Positions 32,823-42,550 of a stretch of DNA of 64,000 nucleotides are shown in pieces. Under the pieces are notes generated by a model. It was not told where the DNA came from. It saw only the letters and a program-made list of their open reading frames with translations, and searched no databases. This stretch comes from Mycobacterium sp. ITM-2016-00317 (GTDB lineage: Bacteria; Actinomycetota; Actinomycetes; Mycobacteriales; Mycobacteriaceae): NCBI RefSeq assembly GCF_002968295.1, contig NZ_CP134399.1, forward strand, positions 5,146,001 through 5,210,000, given 5' to 3'. Both the position numbers and the translations under genes were made by a program. Numbering within the stretch: the stretch's first letter is position 1; every line of letters starts with the position of its first letter.

Positions 32823-34352
32823 TCAGTTGCCCGCGGAGTTGGCGACCGGTGTCAGGTGCACCGCACCCGCGGCGGCACCGTAGGTTCCACATACGGTGCC
32901 GCCGCCCGGGGCAGGCATTGCCGGGCCATCCTCGGCCAGAGCCGCTGCGTCCCAGGGCCGGTCCCCGTTCTTGCGCCACCAGGCCTGCCCAAGCGCCGGC
33001 AGACTGTCGATCGGATCGAAGTACGGGTACACGCGGTTCAGGGCATCGGGATCTGCAACCTCCAGACCTGTACGGTAATTCTTGCTCCAGTAGGAGATTC
33101 CGAGATTCTGGTCGTAGCGCACCACCTGATGCACCCATCGCTTCCCCACGTAGGGAACATCACAGACCACACGCGGTGTCGCGAAGCCGGGGAGGTATCC
33201 CATGATCGACAACTGCAGCTGTTGGGCTTGCGACAGCGAAGTCCGCCAGTGTTCGGCGTTCGGGATCATGTCACACATGTAGAAGTAGTACGGCAGGATG
33301 TTCGCCTCTCCCTGCAGGGCGAAGCACAGGTCGAGCAGGTCCCTGGTGGTGGCATTGACGCCCCGCATCAACACGCCCTGGTTCCGGACGTCGCGCAGAC
33401 CTGCATCGAGCAGCCCCCGGGTGGCGGCCGCCACGAGCGGGGTCACAGACTGCACGTGGTTGATGTGGGTGTGCAACGCCAGGTTCACCCCGCGTTCCGC
33501 GGCCCGCCGCGCCACGCGATGCACGCCATCGACGACTCTCGTCTGAAGCCAGTGCTGCGGCAGTGCGGCAAGGGCCTTGGTCGCCAACCGGATGTCGCGG
33601 ATGGTGTCGATCTCCAGCAGTTGCAGCACAAAGGATTCCAGTCGAGGCCAAGGCACATTGCCGACATCACCGCCGGATACCACGACGTCGCGCACTGTCG
33701 GAGTGGCCCGCAGATACTCCAGCATCCGGTCCTGCCGGTCGGCCGGCTGCAGGGTGAGCCTCGCCTTTGTGACGGTAGGGGTGGAGTTCCCGATCAGGTC
33801 CATGCGCGTGCAGTGTCCGCAGTACTGCGGGCACGTGGAGAGCATCTCGGCGAGCACCTTGGTCGGGTACCGATGAGTCAAGCCCTCGACCACCCACATG
33901 TCGCTCTCATGCAGCGAATCACGTTCAGCATAGGGATGTGAGCACCATTCGGCCTGACGGTCGCTGAGCACCGGCAGCATGTAGCGCCGGATCGGGTCCG
34001 CATAGAATGCGTCGGTCAACCCCCCGCGCTCCGGCTCGCAGGCGGGCGCCATGGTGTTGATCATCTGTGGGGGCAGCAGCATGGACATCGTGGCCCGCTG
34101 CTGCTGGTCGGCTGCCAGGTCGACATAGAATCGCTCATCGATCAGATCGCCGAGAACCGCGCGCAGCTGCGTGATGTTCTTGACCGAATGCGCACGCTGC
34201 CATTGCGGATCCCGCCACTCACTCTCGGTCACACCGGACCAGCCTGGGTACCGTCGCCAATCCGGTTCGGTGAGCAACCGGCGCACGTAGGTATACGGTT
34301 GCTCGGTGACGGAGGCGAAGCCACTGTCCTCGGATTCGATCAGTGTTGTCAT
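32823..34352 (-). CDS. Lysine-2,3-aminomutase-like radical SAM enzyme
   Basis: A 509-residue radical S-adenosylmethionine enzyme of the KamA family, which uses a 4Fe-4S cluster and PLP to move an alpha-amino group to the beta carbon, e.g. L-lysine to beta-lysine. Seen: the cluster motif CPQYCGHCTR (Cys174, Cys178, Cys181, followed by the Thr-Arg whose Arg binds the substrate carboxylate), VVVSGGDVGNVPW (SAM-binding GGD), HTHINHVQSVTP, and VPYVGKRWV with the presumed PLP lysine (about Lys404) in place of the usual GGGGK. Of the two aspartates that hold the lysine side chain in KamA, one is kept (YMCDM) and the other is Ala (RGVNATT instead of RGVND). ATGA overlap with the amine oxidase gene. 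Confidence 0.85.
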   Translation of the reverse strand: MTTLIESEDSGFASVTEQPYTYVRRLLTEPDWRRYPGWSGVTESEWRDPQWQRAHSVKNITQLRAVLGDLIDERFYVDLAADQQQRATMSMLLPPQMINTMAPACEPERGGLTDAFYADPIRRYMLPVLSDRQAEWCSHPYAERDSLHESDMWVVEGLTHRYPTKVLAEMLSTCPQYCGHCTRMDLIGNSTPTVTKARLTLQPADRQDRMLEYLRATPTVRDVVVSGGDVGNVPWPRLESFVLQLLEIDTIRDIRLATKALAALPQHWLQTRVVDGVHRVARRAAERGVNLALHTHINHVQSVTPLVAAATRGLLDAGLRDVRNQGVLMRGVNATTRDLLDLCFALQGEANILPYYFYMCDMIPNAEHWRTSLSQAQQLQLSIMGYLPGFATPRVVCDVPYVGKRWVHQVVRYDQNLGISYWSKNYRTGLEVADPDALNRVYPYFDPIDSLPALGQAWWRKNGDRPWDAAALAEDGPAMPAPGGGTVCGTYGAAAGAVHLTPVANSAGN

Positions 34353-35737
34353 CGTGCGAGCGCCTTTCCTCGTTCGGCCAGGGAATCGCCGATGCCTGCC
34401 AACTCGGTCGCGACACGTTGACCTGACCTGATCGCGCCTTCCATCAGCCCGAAGAACTCCAGGCTCGTCTCGGTGCCGGCCCAGTGGACGCGGCCGTGCG
34501 GAGCGATCAGTTGCGGGCCCAGCCTCAACCAGTCGCCGGGGCCGAACAGTGCGGCATAGCAGCCTCTGCTGTACTTCTCTGACAGCCAGTCGGTCACCGT
34601 GCATTGTGTCGGTGCCGGCAGACCCGGAAACAGTCTGCGTGCGTGGGCCACCGCGGCAGCCAGCTGCTCTGGCTCCGACAACTTCGTGAACGCCGTCGCC
34701 GCCTCGCCGGTGACGAAACCCGTGAGAACGCCGGCGGATCCGTCGTCCGGCGAATCGTCGACGGTCGACAGAAGAGGCCCATCGGTGCTCACCGACCATC
34801 CCGACAGCCCGCCATCCCGCCACAGCGGTCCTGGATAACCGAGCTGCACCTTGATCGCACAACCGCGACCGGTCACCTCGGTCGCGCGCGGGGCGGGCAA
34901 CCCGGGCCGGAACTCAATGCGCTGCGCCAGTAACGGCGGGATCGCGACGACCACCCGGTCAGACCGGTACTGCGCCCCCGGACCGTTGCTCTCGGAGACG
35001 CACCGCACGAGAACACCGTCGGCGTCCTGCTCGATGGTGTGGACTGGTTGTTGCAGCCGCACGCGGTCGCCCAGCTGTGTCGAGAGCGCCTCGCACAGCA
35101 GATGTGCACCGCCGTCGATCCGCCACTGCTGGGCGCCGCCCTCGAACGCATTGAGGTAGCGGATTCCACCACCGGATCGCAGATAGAAAGCCATGTGCAA
35201 CACCGAGATCTGCGCCGGATCAGCGGCCATCATCTCACCGATGAACAGTGGGAAGAAGGTCTTGGCGTCCGGCCGTCTGACCTCCTCGGCGAGCCAGCGT
35301 GCCGCCGACAGCTGGTCGAGTCGCTCGGCACCGGGGGTCAACCAGGGCGCATCGGGGCGGACCTGGGTGACGAGATCGTCGAGCCTATCGAAGAGATCGC
35401 CCAGGGCTATCGCATTCAGCGGCGGTACCCGGCTCGGCGTGGTGGTGCATTGGTCGCCGATCAAGAACGTGCTCCGTCCCGCCATCGCCGTCGAGGCCAG
35501 GTTCAGGCCGTACCGATCGATCAGGCTCAGTAGTTCGGTGTGCTGCACGCCCAGGTACGCCGCGCCTCCGTCACCGATCACCCCGCTGGCCACCGGCACT
35601 CCGTGCATCCGGCCACCGACTCTGTCACGTGCTTCGAGAACGACGACATCGGCGCCCGCGGCGGTCAGTTCGACTGCGGCGGTCAATCCGGCCAGACCGG
35701 CGCCGATCACGATGACACGCATGCCGTCAGGGCTCAT
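34349..35737 (-). CDS. Flavin-dependent amine oxidase
   Basis: A 462-residue flavoprotein of the monoamine oxidase/polyamine oxidase family. Seen: the FAD dinucleotide-binding start VIVIGAGLAGLTAAVELTAA with VVVLEARDRVGGRM (residues 8-45), the substrate-domain block MAFYLRSGGGIRYLNAFEGG, GGAHLLCEALSTQLGDRVRL, and the C-terminal flavin segment HWAGTETSLEFFGLMEGAIRSG. The reaction is oxidation of an amine or amino acid; the substrate is unknown. In its operon a likely substrate is the free or carrier-bound amino acid. It overlaps the carrier-protein gene and the radical SAM gene by 4 nt each. Confidence 0.85.
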   Translation of the reverse strand: MSPDGMRVIVIGAGLAGLTAAVELTAAGADVVVLEARDRVGGRMHGVPVASGVIGDGGAAYLGVQHTELLSLIDRYGLNLASTAMAGRSTFLIGDQCTTTPSRVPPLNAIALGDLFDRLDDLVTQVRPDAPWLTPGAERLDQLSAARWLAEEVRRPDAKTFFPLFIGEMMAADPAQISVLHMAFYLRSGGGIRYLNAFEGGAQQWRIDGGAHLLCEALSTQLGDRVRLQQPVHTIEQDADGVLVRCVSESNGPGAQYRSDRVVVAIPPLLAQRIEFRPGLPAPRATEVTGRGCAIKVQLGYPGPLWRDGGLSGWSVSTDGPLLSTVDDSPDDGSAGVLTGFVTGEAATAFTKLSEPEQLAAAVAHARRLFPGLPAPTQCTVTDWLSEKYSRGCYAALFGPGDWLRLGPQLIAPHGRVHWAGTETSLEFFGLMEGAIRSGQRVATELAGIGDSLAERGKALAR

Positions 35738-35955
35738 GACGCCACAGCAACGGTCAGATCGAAGAGACCGACCGGAGTCGGGTAGTCGACGATGTCGTCG
35801 TAGGTCAGCTCGATCCCGAAGTCCCTCGCCATCGCACTGAGCACTCTCGTGGCCAACAGTGAGTCACCGCCGAGTTCGAAGAAGTCCGAGTGCTCGTCCA
35901 CCTCGGAGGTGTTGAGGACCCGCCGGAAGATTCCCACGATGTGTTCGGCGCTCAT
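35734..35955 (-). CDS. Stand-alone peptidyl/acyl carrier protein
   Basis: A 73-residue carrier protein. The 4'-phosphopantetheine attachment motif FFELGGDSLLATRV has its serine at residue 32, and LGGDSL is the form typical of peptidyl carrier proteins. The remaining helices (SAEHIVGIFRRVLN, FGIELTYDDIVDYPTPVGL) complete a four-helix bundle. It overlaps the adenylation gene upstream and the amine oxidase gene downstream by 4 nt each, so it is the obvious partner of the adenylation enzyme: the amino acid would be held as a thioester here. Confidence 0.92.
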   Translation of the reverse strand: MSAEHIVGIFRRVLNTSEVDEHSDFFELGGDSLLATRVLSAMARDFGIELTYDDIVDYPTPVGLFDLTVAVAS

Positions 35956-37475
35956 GAGCGTGCTCCTTTGTTGCTGTCCACTACTGCACGCCGCGTTGCA
36001 GCGCGATCGACTTTTCCGCTGGGCGTGTAGACCAGCTCGTGTACGAATCTGAAACGGCTGGGCACGAATTGCGACGGGAGACGGTTACCGAGGTATCTCC
36101 TGAGGTCTGCGGCTGTGACGCCCCGGGCCGCCACATACGCGGTGAGCGCCGTACCGCCGAGCAGTCGCTCGCCGACCACCACCGCACCTGAGACCGCGGG
36201 ATGGGAGTTCAACTGCATCTCGACCTCGGCAGGGTGCACACGCACGCCCCGAACCTTGACCTGCTCATCGGCTCGGCCCCGGGAGCGGAGAAGGCCCTTG
36301 CTGTCCCGCACGACCAGATCTCCGGTAGAGAACCATCTCTGCGGTCCTGAACCGTGATCCGCGTCCGGGAAGGCGGCGGCCGTCAGGTCGGGGGAGCCGA
36401 GGTATCCGCTGGCCAGGGCGGGACCGGAAATCAATAGTTCACCGTTGTCTGCGACGTGCTCAAGGACGTGCGGTAGCGACCGCCCGATCGGCGCCTCGGC
36501 ATCGGAAGCGAGCTCCGATTCTGTACCGGGTCCGAAGAGTTGCACCGCGTGTGTGATCATCGTTGTTTCGGTGCAGCCGTACGTGTTCAAAAGCACGATG
36601 TCCGTGGTCTCGAGCTCCCGCCACTGATGCAGGCGGGTGGGGTCTACGCGCTCGCCGCCGATGATCACCAGTCGAACGGAGTCCGGCAACATCACCTTTT
36701 CCTCGTCGAGGAACAGGACGAGTTCGTGCCAGAACGCAGTCGGCAGGTCGACAACCGTGACCGCCTCATCGGCGAGCATGCGCAGGAAGGCCGGGAATGA
36801 GCCACTGTGCGCCCGGTCGTCGAACACGACTGCGGCGCCGGAAGTGAGCGCAGGAAGGATCTCCTCCAGGCACGTGTCCCAGCCGAGCGAGGAGAACTGC
36901 AACACGCGGTCGGCCGGAGTCAGCGCGAACAGCTTCCTCAATGCCCGAACCGCGGTGCCGAGGGCTTCCCGCGATACCGCGACCGCTTTCGGGGTGCCGG
37001 TGGAGCCGGAGGTGCACAGCACATATGCGGCATCGCTGCCCCGCCCACGCGGCATCGATGACACCCCGTCGCGCAACCCGCAGAGCGCCGAATCCGCTGC
37101 GGTGACCAGCGTGGGCACACCGAGCAGCTCCGTGACGGCCTGCCGGCGTCCAGGCGGAAGAGCCTCGTCCACAGGACAGTACGTGGCACCTGCCTGCAGA
37201 ATCCCCAACAGATGTGTGACCGTGGCGGGATGGTGCGAGACACGGACCCCGACAAGTCCCGATGTGCTTTTCGCGTCGCCGAGATCCCCTGCGACACAAC
37301 GGGCTGCGATGCTGAGTACCCGTTCGGCGCAGTCGCGGTACGTGGCGGCACATCCGTTGTGTATCACCGCAGGACGATCTGGCCAGCGCCGCGACGCGGC
37401 AAGGAAGTCGGTGACGACATCGGCTGCTTCGAAGGGGAGTTCGTGGTCGGTGACCGCGTCCGTCGAAGCGGTCAT
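35952..37475 (-). CDS. Stand-alone amino-acid adenylation enzyme (NRPS A domain)
   Basis: A 507-residue adenylation domain that activates an amino acid with ATP and passes it to a carrier protein. Core motifs: A3 VLCTSGSTGTPKAVAVS, A4 FSSLGWDTCLEEI, A5 LLNTYGCTETT, A7 WFSTGDLVV, A8 GRADEQVKVRGVRVHPAEVE and A10 PSGKVDR with the catalytic lysine. Aligning by eye to GrsA, the ten specificity residues read D-T-E-D-I-G-T-M-I-K. The first Asp, which binds an amino group, is present. I recall D-T-E-D-V-G-T-M-V-K for the beta-lysine enzymes VioO/CmnO; if right, beta-lysine is the likely substrate. No condensation or thioesterase domain is attached. ATGA overlaps with glmS and the carrier gene. Confidence 0.88.
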   Translation of the reverse strand: MTASTDAVTDHELPFEAADVVTDFLAASRRWPDRPAVIHNGCAATYRDCAERVLSIAARCVAGDLGDAKSTSGLVGVRVSHHPATVTHLLGILQAGATYCPVDEALPPGRRQAVTELLGVPTLVTAADSALCGLRDGVSSMPRGRGSDAAYVLCTSGSTGTPKAVAVSREALGTAVRALRKLFALTPADRVLQFSSLGWDTCLEEILPALTSGAAVVFDDRAHSGSFPAFLRMLADEAVTVVDLPTAFWHELVLFLDEEKVMLPDSVRLVIIGGERVDPTRLHQWRELETTDIVLLNTYGCTETTMITHAVQLFGPGTESELASDAEAPIGRSLPHVLEHVADNGELLISGPALASGYLGSPDLTAAAFPDADHGSGPQRWFSTGDLVVRDSKGLLRSRGRADEQVKVRGVRVHPAEVEMQLNSHPAVSGAVVVGERLLGGTALTAYVAARGVTAADLRRYLGNRLPSQFVPSRFRFVHELVYTPSGKVDRAATRRAVVDSNKGARS

Positions 37476-39256
37476 TCGACTGTCACCGACTTGGCCAGAT
37501 TCCGTGGTTTGTCGACGTCCCGGCCCAGCGAAAGCGCCAGCGTGCGGGCGAGTACCTGCAGCGGTACGGTCGCCGCGACGGGTCCCCACGGCGCGCCGTG
37601 ATCGTCGATCACCGGCACCGAGCTTCCGGCTGCACCGATGGTGATGACGCGCCCCCCACGGGCCGCAACCTCCGCGACGTTGCAGGGCAGCTTCGGGTCA
37701 CCGTTGTCCACCACGATCACCGGCGTCCCGGGACCGACCAGGGCCAGCGGTCCATGCTTGAGTTCGCCCGCCGGGCAATGCTCGGCCCACCTATAGGTGA
37801 GTTCCTTCAGCTTCAGAGCGCCCTCTGCCGCATACGGAACCCCGGACCCACGGGCGATGAAGATGAATCCCCCGGCTGATACCAGCTCGTCGGCGACCGG
37901 AGGTATCACCTTCCGGGCGACCGCGCCGGCGGCGACCAGCTGGTCTGGTATCCGGCAAAGGTCATCGGCGAGGACGTTCGCCGCCCTCACCGAGAGCCGA
38001 TTCATCGCGACCAACGCCGAGATCATCAGTGCTGCACCGGAAATTACCTGGCAGATGAAGGTCTTGGTCGCAGCCACCCCGATCTCGGGCCCCGCTGAAC
38101 AGTCGACCACCGCGTCTGACAGCCGAGCCAGCGTCGAGTGTGTGTTGTTGGTGAGCGCGACGAGCCGAGCGTCGCGCACGGCCGGGGTGTCCAGCGCACG
38201 GAGGACGTCGGCGGTTTCGCCGGATTGACTGATCGCCAGACTCAATTGATCCGGCTCCCCAACCTCGACTCCCGCCTCGCTGGCCACGATTGTCGTCACC
38301 GGAAGACCGCCGAGTGAACGAACCAGATTGGCTATCACGTTCCCGGCGTTGAGCGATGTGCCGCATCCGACCACCCGGAGTCGTTCGAACGGTGGAATGC
38401 CGAGTTGGCGCCACATGCCGCCGTCGGCGATATTCGGTCTCAACCTCTCGATCAGACGAGATGCAACCTCCGGTTGCTCGTCGATCTCCTTGGCCATGAA
38501 GTCGGCGTGGTCGTGCAACTCCACGTCGCTAGTGCGCCAGCGGCATTGGTGCGCCGGGGGTGCAGTGATAGGAACGCCGGAGCGGAGCCACGTGTCGGAA
38601 TGGAGTTCCACGATGTCGCCGTCTTCGAGTATCCGGTACTCGTCGGCCCAGTCGGCGACCGCTGCAATGTCGCTGGTCGCGAAGTCGCCATGCGCGGTGC
38701 GCGCCACCAACAGCGGAGACCCGTGCGCAGCGACGGCGATTCGGCCCGACGCCTTCTCCAGTACCGCTAGAGCCCACGACCCTTGGGCCCTCGCGAGCGC
38801 CTTCTGCACGGCCCGAACGAGATCGTCTTCGACGAGTCGTTCATCCTCGATGAGGTGACAGAGGACCTCACTGTCCACCGAGGTCTCGAATACGTGCCCC
38901 CCGCACGTCAGTTCAGCACGCAACAGCTCTGCGTTCTCGATTATGCCGTTGTGTACGACGCTGACTTCGCCGGTGCAATCCGCATGTGGATGAGCGTTGT
39001 CTGGGGTTACCGAACCATGGGTCGCCCAGCGCGTGTGGCCGATCCCCACTCCGTTGAACCGAGCTCCGGTCCACTGGTTCAGCATGCGGTCGAGATCATC
39101 GATCCTGCCCACGGTTCGCATGCGCACCACGTCATCGTCGGCGGTCTGTAGTGCAACGCCTACCGAGTCGTATCCGCGATACTCCAGTCGGCGCAGGCCC
39201 ACCTTCAGGTAGTCCACTGCCGGCTGATGCGTCCGACACGCAATGATTCCGCACAT
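37472..39256 (-). CDS. glmS: Glucosamine-6-phosphate synthase (GlmS), locus-specific copy
   Basis: A 594-residue glutamine:fructose-6-phosphate amidotransferase making glucosamine-6-phosphate. The N-terminal Ntn amidotransferase domain starts MCGIIACR, with the nucleophile Cys right after Met; GHTRWATHGSV, NAHPH and VHNGIIENAELL follow. Two SIS domains come next: RVVGCGTSLNAGNVIANL, and IARGSGVPYAAEGALKLKELTY with HCPAGELKHGPLALV. The chain ends in the invariant PRNLAKSVTVE-type tail. The ATG at 39256 is 7 nt after AAGGAG; a GTG one codon earlier would displace the catalytic cysteine. Mycobacteria have a housekeeping glmS elsewhere (Rv3436c in M. tuberculosis), so this copy probably feeds amino-sugar synthesis for the EPS. 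First gene of a six-gene operon. Confidence 0.93.
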   Translation of the reverse strand: MCGIIACRTHQPAVDYLKVGLRRLEYRGYDSVGVALQTADDDVVRMRTVGRIDDLDRMLNQWTGARFNGVGIGHTRWATHGSVTPDNAHPHADCTGEVSVVHNGIIENAELLRAELTCGGHVFETSVDSEVLCHLIEDERLVEDDLVRAVQKALARAQGSWALAVLEKASGRIAVAAHGSPLLVARTAHGDFATSDIAAVADWADEYRILEDGDIVELHSDTWLRSGVPITAPPAHQCRWRTSDVELHDHADFMAKEIDEQPEVASRLIERLRPNIADGGMWRQLGIPPFERLRVVGCGTSLNAGNVIANLVRSLGGLPVTTIVASEAGVEVGEPDQLSLAISQSGETADVLRALDTPAVRDARLVALTNNTHSTLARLSDAVVDCSAGPEIGVAATKTFICQVISGAALMISALVAMNRLSVRAANVLADDLCRIPDQLVAAGAVARKVIPPVADELVSAGGFIFIARGSGVPYAAEGALKLKELTYRWAEHCPAGELKHGPLALVGPGTPVIVVDNGDPKLPCNVAEVAARGGRVITIGAAGSSVPVIDDHGAPWGPVAATVPLQVLARTLALSLGRDVDKPRNLAKSVTVE

Positions 39257-39432
39257 CACCGAACTCCTTCGACAAGGTCAGTTGACGACAGCCGGTGAGC
39301 ACCGGGATTCCGTTTCCCGACACGCGCGACTCGGTACTCGCGCGTGCAGAACCGCGTTCCCCACGTCGACGGGCGTGCGATCGTCAGCACCCCTTGGACG
39401 ACTTCTTGAGCTTCCCCCGCAAACACGTTCTC

Positions 39433-39480
39433 ACTATCCATTCCGCAAAGTCGTTGGTAAATGGGCCAAGAGAGCGATTT
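39433..39480 (-). promoter_or_regulatory. Shared EPS promoter element, copy upstream of glmS
   Basis: On the + strand: ACTATC 39433-39438, 22 nt, ATG of GGTAAATGGGCC (39456-39467), and GAGCGATTT (39472-39480). It lies 177 nt before the glmS start and just after the stop of the regulator gene at 39510. Between the ACTATC box and glmS, GTGTTTGCGGG (minus strand, about 39416-39426) is also found upstream of the third regulator gene. Confidence 0.65.
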
Positions 39481-39509
39481 ACGCTGTGCACCCGGGACCA
39501 GACCGGGGA

Positions 39510-40331
39510 CTAGTCCCGCCGTGGCCAGTCTGTCGCGCTCATGTTGCGGGCCAACGCAGCCGCCTGTTCGCGCGTACTCACACCGAGCTTCGTCAAGATG
39601 CTGTGCACGTGGTTCTTCACCGTGTGAACCGCGATACACAGCTTGTCGGCGATCTCCCGGTTTGCCATCCCCGCCTCAAGCATCCGCAGGATCTCGATCT
39701 CCCGCGTAGTCAGGACAACCTCCCTGGCCGCCGGCTGGCGTTGAGCCGCGAGCTCCGATAGTCGCCTGAGCAAAACGCCCGACACCCGGGACGAGCACGC
39801 GGATTCGCCCGCAGCAACCGTCTGAATCAGATTGACAAGATCTTCGAGGGAGTCGGTGCGAAGGTGATATCCGGCGACACCTGCTTCGGCGCACTCGACG
39901 ATGGCGGCATCGTCGTCCTCGGAGACGCCGATGACGACCAGGCTGGCGTCGGGACGGTATCGGAGCACCTGCCTCAGCAACATCACGCTTTCGTGCGTTG
40001 CGATGTTGAGCAGGATCACGCGGGGTCTCAACACTTCCATCTCGGTGATGACAGATGCCAGATCCGCAGCCACCCCCGTAGCCGCAGCACCAATGCGGCC
40101 GGCGAGAACCCCCACCAGACACTCACGGTAGAGCGTGCAGTCGTCAACGATCAGAACGTCCGTCTTGCGCAGAAGTTCCGGCCCGTTACCCCGCCCACGA
40201 TCGCCATTGCGGTAGCCGTCGGCGATTTCGGACAGTTCGTCGCCCACGGCCAGGTCGATCACCGAGTGCATCACGCGCTCCGGTGACAGGGGTTCGAAAT
40301 CATCCGTCTCGTCGACTCGGCATTCCGACAT
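39510..40331 (-). CDS. LuxR-type regulator with a receiver domain lacking the phosphoacceptor Asp (paralogue 1)
   Basis: A 273-residue NarL/FixJ-type protein. After a 56-residue N-terminal extension comes a receiver domain (DVLIVDDCTLYRECLVGVL, acidic pair at 63-64). At the position of the phosphorylated aspartate it has Asn109 (RVILLNIATHES), and the conserved lysine near the end is Arg (GYHLRTDS). The C-terminal LuxR HTH is complete: LTTREIEILRMLEAGMANREIA and VHTVKNHVHSILTKLGVSTRE. It therefore probably works without phosphorylation, like other atypical regulators. The start at 40331 has GGGGAG 4 nt upstream. One of three paralogues beside the EPS genes; its own promoter has the shared element, suggesting autoregulation within the regulon. 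Confidence 0.88.
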   Translation of the reverse strand: MSECRVDETDDFEPLSPERVMHSVIDLAVGDELSEIADGYRNGDRGRGNGPELLRKTDVLIVDDCTLYRECLVGVLAGRIGAAATGVAADLASVITEMEVLRPRVILLNIATHESVMLLRQVLRYRPDASLVVIGVSEDDDAAIVECAEAGVAGYHLRTDSLEDLVNLIQTVAAGESACSSRVSGVLLRRLSELAAQRQPAAREVVLTTREIEILRMLEAGMANREIADKLCIAVHTVKNHVHSILTKLGVSTREQAAALARNMSATDWPRRD

Positions 40332-40456
40332 TTCGCTCCCCCGGTATGGACTCGCCACCGCAGCGGATGTAGAGATGAGAACCGCTCGGTGACAGAGTGT
40401 TTAGTTCACTGCCGGTGGGGAATACGACTTGCGGCCATTTCACCCGAGGCACCATA

Positions 40457-40515
40457 ACTATCGGTGCCAGCGCCGCCGACGTACATGGGCCTTCAGGACC
40501 AATTTCGACTAGATC
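40457..40515 (-). promoter_or_regulatory. Shared EPS promoter element, copy upstream of regulator 1
   Basis: On the + strand: ACTATC 40457-40462, 22 nt, ATG of GACGTACATGGGCC (40478-40491), AATTT (40501-40505) and CTAGATCC (40509-40516). It lies 126 nt before the start at 40331 and begins 31 nt beyond the stop of regulator 2. A GGGACCAGATC box occurs on the minus strand at the 41-nt distance where other copies have GGAACTAG. Confidence 0.65.
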
Positions 40516-41218
40516 CCGATCTGGTCCCGTCATGTGGTCCTCGATCCAGATCGAAGTTGTGTGACAGCGCCGCAGCCTCGGCTCGGGTACTGACACCGAG
40601 CTTTGTCAACAGGCTGTGTACGTGACTTTTCACCGTATGGATCGCAATGGACAGTTGCGTGGCAATTTCCTGATTCGAGCAGCCCAGTCTGAGCAGCTTG
40701 AGGATCTGGATCTCCCGCGATGTGAGGCCCGCATCCCTGACAACCGGCCGGCGCGGACGGACAGCCATCACCTGAATGCGGAACAGGATGGCTGAAACCT
40801 CAGGGGGACAGGTGACTTCGCCATTCATGGCCTCGTGAATGAGTGTGAAAAGACCAGCCAGGCTATCGGCTCTCATATGGTAAGCCGCCACCTTCGCCTC
40901 CGCGCACGCCATGAGGGCGCCCTCGTCGTCCAGGGATGCACCGATCGCGATCACCGGCACCCGTGGGGTCACGCCTTTGATCGCGCGCAGGATGGCCTGA
41001 AGCCCGACAGTGGCCAGGTTCAGCAGAATCACAAGCGGCGGTAGTGCGCTCAACGCACTTATCAATGACGGCAGGTCACCGGCAGTGCGGACACCTCGCA
41101 TTCCCTTTCCGGTCAGGGCCGATGCCAACGCCTCGCGGTACAGAGTGCAGTCATCGATGATCAGGACGTTCCCGTCGGGGACCTTCCACTGCTCAGCGTG
41201 GGTTAATTGCCCCGTCAT
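40493..41218 (-). CDS. LuxR-type regulator with a receiver domain lacking the phosphoacceptor Asp (paralogue 2)
   Basis: A 241-residue NarL/FixJ-type protein. The receiver domain starts almost at once (NVLIIDDCTLYREALASAL, Asp22-Asp23). The phosphoacceptor position is Asn67 (LVILLNLATVG), and the usual lysine is Arg (AYHMRADS). The C-terminal HTH is LTSREIQILKLLRLGCSNQEIA plus IHTVKSHVHSLLTKLGVSTRA. The start chosen is the ATG at 41218 behind GGTGGG; a TTG at 41251 would overlap the proline-rich gene. It follows that gene closely in the same direction and is probably co-transcribed with it. Confidence 0.87.
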   Translation of the reverse strand: MTGQLTHAEQWKVPDGNVLIIDDCTLYREALASALTGKGMRGVRTAGDLPSLISALSALPPLVILLNLATVGLQAILRAIKGVTPRVPVIAIGASLDDEGALMACAEAKVAAYHMRADSLAGLFTLIHEAMNGEVTCPPEVSAILFRIQVMAVRPRRPVVRDAGLTSREIQILKLLRLGCSNQEIATQLSIAIHTVKSHVHSLLTKLGVSTRAEAAALSHNFDLDRGPHDGTRSGSSRNWS

Positions 41219-41247
41219 ACCCACCACGTTCGGTACGGCATGGCGGC

Positions 41248-42510
<1,263 letters not shown>

Positions 42511-42550
42511 GTGATCCCCTCCTGATCGACCGCGGGGGAGACGAAGGGCG

